From positions 1-9,181 of the forward strand of contig JAASTF010000114.1 in NCBI GenBank assembly GCA_021767525.1: a stretch of 9,181 nucleotides of DNA, in the 5' to 3' direction. The DNA is from Paracoccaceae bacterium. GTDB taxonomy: Bacteria > Pseudomonadota > Alphaproteobacteria > Rhodobacterales > Rhodobacteraceae. Numbering within the stretch: the stretch's first letter is position 1; the number at the start of each line of letters is the position of its first letter. Below, one piece after another: positions 5,796 through 9,181 of this stretch. Made by a program: the position numbers and the translations under genes. The notes below the pieces were generated by a model. The model did no database searches. It was not told where the DNA came from and saw only the letters and a list, made by a program, of their open reading frames with translations.

Positions 5796-5825
5796 CGCCC
5801 TCGCGGGGAGCCGCGGGGGCGTTTT
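5796..5825. terminator. Bidirectional intrinsic terminator between PCuAC and cobB
   Basis: CGCCCTCGCGG (5796-5806) pairs with CCGCGGGGGCG (5811-5821) over 11 bp with one U-G pair and a GGAG loop, then TTTT (5822-5825) on the plus strand. On the minus strand the same stem is followed by GTTCTTTCC, so it can also end the convergent cobB transcript, whose stop lies 10 bases from the T-run. Confidence 0.82.
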
Positions 5826-5835
5826 CGTTCGCGGC

Positions 5836-6534
5836 TCAGACCCGCCCCGCCAACACCGCCGCCACCCAATCCGGCACGATTTCCGAGGCCGGGCCGAACC
5901 GCGTTTCCGCGAAATCCGACACGGTGACCGAAGGCTCCAGGTTCAGCTCGACCGTATGCGCGCCTGCCAGCGCCGCCTCTTGCACGAAACCGGCGGCAGG
6001 ATAGACATTGCCCGAGGTGCCGATGGCGGCGAACAGGTCGGCCTGCGCCAGGTGGGCAAAGATCTCGTCCATGCGATAGGGCATTTCCCCGAACCACACC
6101 ACGTCGGGCCGGGTGGCGGGCGCGGCGCAGGCCGGGCAGGGGTCATCGGGCGCCATCGTGTCGGGCGCGTCCCAGCGGTGGCCGCAGGCGTTGCACAGCG
6201 CGCGGGCCAGCTCGCCATGCATGTGGATCACCCCCGTGGCGCCGCCCTTTTCATGCAGACCGTCGACATTTTGCGTGACGATCACCACCTCGCCGCCGTG
6301 CTGCGCCTGAAGCTGCGCCAGCGCCCGGTGGGCGGCGTTGGGCTGCGCCCGGGCGGCCTGAACGCGGCGCTGGTTGTAAAACTCCTGCACCAGCGCCGGG
6401 TTGCGGGCAAAGCCCTCGGGCGTGGCCACGTCCTCGATCGGGTAGCGCGTCCAAAGCCCGTCTTCGTCGCGAAAGGTGCCCAGCCCGCTTTCGGCGGAAA
6501 TGCCCGCACCGGTCAGGATCACGATCTTGTCCAT
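5836..6534 (-). CDS. cobB: NAD-dependent protein deacylase CobB (sirtuin, Sir2 class III)
   Basis: This 232-aa cytoplasmic sirtuin removes acyl groups from protein lysines using NAD+. Visible motifs: the NAD-binding GAGISAESG at residues 9-17 with TFR(D) at 20-23, QNVD at 88-91, catalytic His106 in HMHG, and a zinc ribbon of Cys114, Cys117, Cys133 and Cys136. GTSGNVYP follows further on. Tyr53 and Arg56 in FYNQRR match the Tyr-x-x-Arg pair that lets class III sirtuins accept succinyl/malonyl-lysine, so desuccinylase activity is likely besides deacetylation. The ATG at 6534 starts at the canonical MDKIVILTGAGIS. The open frame continues upstream but is antisense to the phosphatase gene and not sirtuin-like. 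Only 39 bases separate its start from the divergent phosphatase. Regulators of acetyl-CoA synthetase are a known sirtuin target class, but none is encoded nearby. Confidence 0.96.
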   Translation of the reverse strand: MDKIVILTGAGISAESGLGTFRDEDGLWTRYPIEDVATPEGFARNPALVQEFYNQRRVQAARAQPNAAHRALAQLQAQHGGEVVIVTQNVDGLHEKGGATGVIHMHGELARALCNACGHRWDAPDTMAPDDPCPACAAPATRPDVVWFGEMPYRMDEIFAHLAQADLFAAIGTSGNVYPAAGFVQEAALAGAHTVELNLEPSVTVSDFAETRFGPASEIVPDWVAAVLAGRV

Positions 6535-6573
6535 GTCTTGCCCTTTCGCCCGTTTGCCGCCAGAACCCGTGGC

Positions 6574-7008
6574 ATGAGCAAGCGTATCCTCTTTGTCTGC
6601 CTTGGCAATATCTGCCGCTCGCCCTCGGCCCACGCGGTGACGCGGGCGCTGGCGCCCGACTGGCAGATCGACAGCGCCGGCACGTCCGACTGGCACGTGG
6701 GCGAGCCGCCCTATGGCCCGATGCAAAAGGCCGCCCGGGCCCGTGGGATCGAGATGGCTGACCTGCGCGCGCGGCAATTCGGGCCGGCCGATTTCGATGC
6801 GTTCGACATGATCGTGGCGATGGATGCCGACAACCTGGCCCGGATCGAGGCGCAGCGCCCGGCGGGCAATGAAACGCCGGTGCATCTGCTGACGGATTTC
6901 GGGAACACCGGCGCCGATCACGTGCCCGACCCCTATTACACCCGCGATTTCGACGGCTGCCTTGACCTGATCGAGGCCTGCGCCCGCGCGCTGATCGCCC
7001 GCGGCTAG
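6574..7008 (+). CDS. Low-molecular-weight protein tyrosine phosphatase
   Basis: This 144-aa protein is near the usual size for the family. The P-loop CLGNICRS at residues 9-16 contains nucleophile Cys9 and Arg15. The general-acid motif DPYY at 119-122 provides Asp119. The enzyme hydrolyses phosphotyrosine through a cysteinyl-phosphate intermediate in the cytoplasm. Bacterial members often dephosphorylate tyrosine kinases for exopolysaccharide export (Wzb type), but no capsule genes are nearby, and the sequence is as close to the stand-alone/eukaryote-like group as to Wzb; arsenate reductases of the same fold are less likely given DPYY. The ATG at 6574 gives the standard MSKRILFVCLGNICRSP start. 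No convincing Shine-Dalgarno precedes it. The stop codon sits inside a 16-bp palindrome (6999-7014), and the next gene converges with 7 bases between the stops. Confidence 0.95.
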   Translation: MSKRILFVCLGNICRSPSAHAVTRALAPDWQIDSAGTSDWHVGEPPYGPMQKAARARGIEMADLRARQFGPADFDAFDMIVAMDADNLARIEAQRPAGNETPVHLLTDFGNTGADHVPDPYYTRDFDGCLDLIEACARALIARG

Positions 7009-7014
7009 CCGCGG
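6999..7014. other. Perfect 16-bp palindrome at the phosphatase stop codon
   Basis: CCGCGGCTAGCCGCGG is self-complementary along its full length and contains the phosphatase TAG (7006-7008). It lies between two convergent genes. It might work as a small bidirectional terminator or mRNA end-stabiliser, but there is no T-run on either side. Confidence 0.5.
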
Positions 7015-7015
7015 T

Positions 7016-7330
7016 TCAGCGGCAGTTCTGCTCGGCCAGGTCGCCGAAGGCCTTGTAGCGCAGCCAGAATTTTTCATGCGCGGGGTTGTCCGACTGGCGC
7101 ATTTCCTGCGCCCGGTGCGGATCGCGGAAAAACCGTGCCGCCTGGCGCTGCTCGCGGCGGGTCAAGGCCACATCGGCCACGCGCTGGATGCAGGCGCACA
7201 GGCTGGGCGATTTCTGCTTGCGCGGGCTGGCCATGCAGGCGCGATCGATCGGCCCGGCCTGCGCCGGCGCACCGGGCAATGCCGGGATGGCCAATACTGC
7301 AAGAAGAACGGCAAGAACCGCATGTTTCAT
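7016..7330 (-). CDS. Small exported four-cysteine protein of unknown function
   Basis: This 104-aa protein has a Sec signal peptide (MKHAVLAVLLAVLAIPAL) with likely cleavage after AQA at residue 25. The mature protein of about 79 residues is basic and has Cys32, Cys45, Cys47 and Cys103, suggesting two disulfides in the periplasm. It contains a helical, Arg-rich stretch (TRREQRQAARFF, about residues 55-66) and a Trp/Tyr-containing end (EKFWLRYKAFGDLAEQNCR). Similar small proteins occur in Rhodobacteraceae and carry the dubious label 'arginine transporter'; nothing in the sequence supports transport. The start at 7330 was preferred to an upstream TTG at 7378 because it places the signal peptide at the N-terminus. 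AAGGG lies about 10 bases upstream, a weak ribosome-binding site. Confidence 0.8.
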   Translation of the reverse strand: MKHAVLAVLLAVLAIPALPGAPAQAGPIDRACMASPRKQKSPSLCACIQRVADVALTRREQRQAARFFRDPHRAQEMRQSDNPAHEKFWLRYKAFGDLAEQNCR

Positions 7331-7368
7331 GTGCCCGATACCCTTGGAAGGTGCTTTTGTTTTCAGGA

Positions 7369-7397
7369 AAGATGCCAAATCGGGCGGTTTTAATCAA
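7369..7397 (-). promoter_or_regulatory. Weak candidate promoter for the four-cysteine protein
   Basis: On the minus strand TTGATT (7397-7392) and CATCTT (7374-7369) are 17 bases apart, placing transcription start about 30 bases before the 7330 start codon. The -35 is fair and the -10 is poor. Confidence 0.3.
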
Positions 7398-7466
7398 TCG
7401 CCGGCGCTGCGACCGTTGCTCATTATCGCGTTGGGTCACGCAGGTGTTATCGGGCTGTCTGGGAAA

Positions 7467-7541
<75 letters not shown>

Positions 7542-7558
7542 GCCTTGTCGTGGGCGGC

Positions 7559-7587
7559 TGATTAGACGCAAATCCGCGCGGGTGCAA
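7559..7587 (-). promoter_or_regulatory. Promoter of tRNA-Thr
   Basis: On the minus strand TTGCAC (7587-7582) and TAATCA (7564-7559) are exactly 17 bases apart. Transcription would start near 7552, about 10 bases before the mature tRNA 5' end at 7541, a usual short leader for RNase P removal. Confidence 0.7.
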
Positions 7588-7630
7588 GCGCAATCTGGAC
7601 GGTTTTTTCGCCCTGCTGTAGACAGGGGGC

Positions 7631-7795
7631 ATGGACCGCAAGACCACCAGCGAAAAACAGGCAAAAAAGGACGCCGAGCGCGATGCGCGGTTGAAGGCGG
7701 CGCTTAAGGCCAATATGGCACGGCGCAAGGCGCAGGCGCGCGCCCGGGCCAATCAGGATGCGCGCGAAGGTACAGGCGAAAAGGGGCAGGACTAA
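7631..7795 (+). CDS. Small highly charged hypothetical protein upstream of murA
   Basis: This 54-aa protein consists almost wholly of Lys, Arg, Glu, Asp, Ala and Gln (for example KQAKKDAERDARLKAALKAN and MARRKAQARARANQ). It predicts one long amphipathic, coiled-coil-like helix with no membrane segment or signal. It is probably real because its TAA overlaps the murA ATG (TAATG at 7793-7797), an arrangement for translational coupling, and because the composition is protein-like rather than antisense-like. Its own ribosome-binding site is odd: the GGGGG run ends only one base before the ATG, and a CCCTG/CAGGG hairpin (7611-7627) overlaps it. It could act mainly as a leader ORF setting murA translation. 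Function is unknown. Confidence 0.65.
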   Translation: MDRKTTSEKQAKKDAERDARLKAALKANMARRKAQARARANQDAREGTGEKGQD

Positions 7796-9063
7796 TGGAT
7801 TCGATCATCGTGCGCGGCAATGGGGCGCTGTCGGGGCAGATCCCGATTGCGGGCGCCAAGAATGCCTGCCTGACCCTGATGCCCGCCACCCTGCTGAGCG
7901 ACGAGCCGCTGACGCTGACCAACGCGCCGCGCCTGTCGGATATCCGCACCATGACCGCGCTGTTGCAATCGCTGGGGGCCGAGGTGGCCGCGATGCAGGA
8001 TGGCCAGGTCCTGGCGCTGAGCAGCCACAAGGTGGCCAATACGCGGGCCGATTATGACATCGTGCGCAAGATGCGTGCCTCGATCCTGGTGCTGGGGCCG
8101 CTTTTGGCGCGCGAGGGCGTGGCCGAGGTGTCGCTGCCCGGCGGTTGCGCCATCGGAGCGCGGCCCGTCGATCTGCATCTGCGCGCGCTTGAGGCGATGG
8201 GCGCCGAGATGGAACTGCGCGACGGGTATGTGCACGCCAAGGCGCCCGGCGGTCTGAAGGGTGGCGTGGTGGACTTTCCCTTTGTCTCGGTCGGGGCCAC
8301 GGAAAACGCGCTGATGGCGGCGACGCTGGCCAAGGGCACGACGGTTCTGAAGAATGCCGCGCGTGAGCCCGAGATCGTCGACCTGGCGCAATGCCTGCGC
8401 CGCATGGGCGCGCAGATCGAGGGCGAGGGCACCGACACGATCACCATCCAGGGTGTCGACCGCCTGGGCGGGGCGACGCATCCGGTTGTCACCGACCGGA
8501 TCGAGCTGGGCACCTACATGCTGGCGCCGGCGATCTGCGGCGGCGAGGTGGAATGCCTGGGCGGCAAGATCGACCTGGTGGGCGCGTTTTGCGAAAAGCT
8601 GGACGCGGCGGGCATCTCGGTCGAGCAGACCAATGCCGGTATCAAGGTCGCGCGCAAGAATGGCCGGGTCAAGGCGGTGGACGTGACGACCGAACCGTTC
8701 CCCGGTTTCCCGACCGATTTGCAGGCGCAGATGATGGCGCTGTTGTGCACCGCCGAGGGCACCAGCGTGCTGGAAGAGAAGATATTCGAAAACCGCTTCA
8801 TGCATGCGCCGGAACTGATGCGCATGGGTGCCGATATCGAGGTGTCGGGCGGCACCGCCACGGTGCACGGGGTGGACCGGCTGAAAGGCGCGCCGGTGAT
8901 GGCGACCGATCTGCGCGCCTCGGTGTCGCTGATCCTGGCGGGTCTGGCGGCCGAGGGCGAAACCATCGTGAACCGCGTCTACCACCTGGATCGCGGCTAT
9001 GAGCGGGTCGAGGAAAAGCTGGGCAATGTCGGCGCGCATATCGAAAGGGTGAGCGGCCAGTGA
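7795..9063 (+). CDS. murA: UDP-N-acetylglucosamine 1-carboxyvinyltransferase MurA
   Basis: This 422-aa enzyme is full length. MurA transfers enolpyruvate from phosphoenolpyruvate to UDP-GlcNAc, the first committed step of peptidoglycan synthesis, in the cytoplasm. Key residues, with Escherichia coli equivalents: Lys22-Asn23 in AGAKNA, Cys118 in PGGCAIGARP (Cys115, the general acid alkylated by fosfomycin), Asp308 in PTDLQAQ (Asp305, catalytic base) and Arg400 in DRGYERVEEKL (Arg397). Because Cys rather than Asp is present, the enzyme should be fosfomycin-sensitive. The ATG overlaps the upstream TAA by one base, and a purine-rich AGGGGCAGGA precedes it. The stop overlaps the GTG of the next gene, so three genes form a coupled unit. 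Confidence 0.98.
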   Translation: MDSIIVRGNGALSGQIPIAGAKNACLTLMPATLLSDEPLTLTNAPRLSDIRTMTALLQSLGAEVAAMQDGQVLALSSHKVANTRADYDIVRKMRASILVLGPLLAREGVAEVSLPGGCAIGARPVDLHLRALEAMGAEMELRDGYVHAKAPGGLKGGVVDFPFVSVGATENALMAATLAKGTTVLKNAAREPEIVDLAQCLRRMGAQIEGEGTDTITIQGVDRLGGATHPVVTDRIELGTYMLAPAICGGEVECLGGKIDLVGAFCEKLDAAGISVEQTNAGIKVARKNGRVKAVDVTTEPFPGFPTDLQAQMMALLCTAEGTSVLEEKIFENRFMHAPELMRMGADIEVSGGTATVHGVDRLKGAPVMATDLRASVSLILAGLAAEGETIVNRVYHLDRGYERVEEKLGNVGAHIERVSGQ

Positions 9064-9181
9064 CCGAGGACGCCAGATTCGAAGACGCGCGCGAGGCGCC
9101 GCTGAACCTGGGCGCGCTGGATGCCGAGGATTTGAAAGTGATCTCGGCACTGGCGCAGGATGCGGTGTTCCCGGCCAGCGA
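9060..9181 (+). CDS. DUF2948 family protein, 5' end only
   Basis: The GTG start at 9060 overlaps the murA TGA (GTGA at 9060-9063), so translation is probably coupled. Forty codons are visible before the window ends. The residues PLNLGALDAEDLKVISAL followed by AQDAVFPAS match the N-terminus of the DUF2948 family, which commonly follows murA in Rhodobacteraceae. No biochemical function is established for the family. The gene is truncated here only by the window edge. Confidence 0.85.
   Translation, partial: MTEDARFEDAREAPLNLGALDAEDLKVISALAQDAVFPAS

Noticed and set aside
5836..7077. A 413-aa minus-strand frame that includes cobB plus an N-terminal extension
   Set aside because: Only the last 232 residues are sirtuin-like and they begin exactly at the canonical MDKIVILTGAGIS. 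The extension is low-complexity His/Arg/Ala-rich and lies antisense to the clear phosphatase gene.
7792..9150. A 452-aa open frame antisense to murA, and similar long antisense frames opposite the ABC exporter and the PCuAC gene
   Set aside because: Such frames are expected opposite GC-rich genes with strong third-position bias. Their composition is His/Arg/Gln-rich and family-less, while the sense frames have complete catalytic motifs.

Overview
The window looks like chromosomal DNA of an alphaproteobacterium of the Rhodobacteraceae (Roseobacter/Rhodobacter-Paracoccus group). Evidence: very GC-rich coding sequence, murA followed at once by a DUF2948 gene, a DUF2946-type small exported protein next to a PCuAC copper chaperone, and GC-hairpin intergenic repeats. 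No genus can be named from the sequence alone. There are no phage, transposon, integrase or CRISPR signals; apart from the DUF2946/PCuAC pair it is core-genome housekeeping DNA.

Layout. (1) 1-1078, minus: 5' part of the hrpB helicase gene, cut by the window edge. (2) 1079-1247: divergent intergenic region holding copy 1 of a hairpin-rich repeat. (3) 1248-2228, plus: meaB, GTPase chaperone of methylmalonyl-CoA mutase. (4) 2229-2391: promoter-like sequence, an 8-codon ORF behind a perfect Shine-Dalgarno, and tandem hairpins; a candidate leader/attenuator or small RNA. (5) 2392-4221, plus: a fused membrane/ATPase ABC exporter half-transporter. (6) 4222-4469: copy 2 of the repeat (inverted relative to copy 1), then the rpmB promoter and a leader hairpin. 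(7) 4470-4760, plus: rpmB (ribosomal protein L28) with an intrinsic terminator. (8) 4864-5214 and 5262-5762, plus: a DUF2946 (CutF-like) membrane-anchored small protein and a periplasmic PCuAC copper chaperone, probably one transcript. (9) Shared terminator, then 5836-6534, minus: cobB sirtuin. (10) 6574-7008, plus: low-molecular-weight protein tyrosine phosphatase, divergent from cobB across only 39 bp. (11) 7016-7330, minus: a small exported four-cysteine protein. (12) 7467-7541, minus: tRNA-Thr(GGU) with its promoter. (13) 7631-9181, plus: operon of a 54-aa charged protein, murA and a partial DUF2948 gene, with overlapping start/stop codons. No gene-free stretch exceeds 300 bases.

The most interesting part is 4864-5762. 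In Rhodobacter capsulatus the DUF2946 protein CutF acts as a nascent-chain copper sensor that controls translation of the downstream multicopper oxidase CutO through an mRNA hairpin over the ribosome-binding site. Here a DUF2946 protein with Cys/His/Met-rich lumenal region and a Pro-Pro near its C-terminus lies directly upstream of a PCuAC chaperone, with no oxidase gene between them. The 47-base spacer contains competing base-pairings, one of which covers the chaperone's ribosome-binding site. This suggests a compact two-gene version of the CutF circuit in which the chaperone itself is the regulated output. Other points worth checking are the leader before the ABC transporter, the rpmB leader hairpin, and the inverted pair of dispersed repeats.
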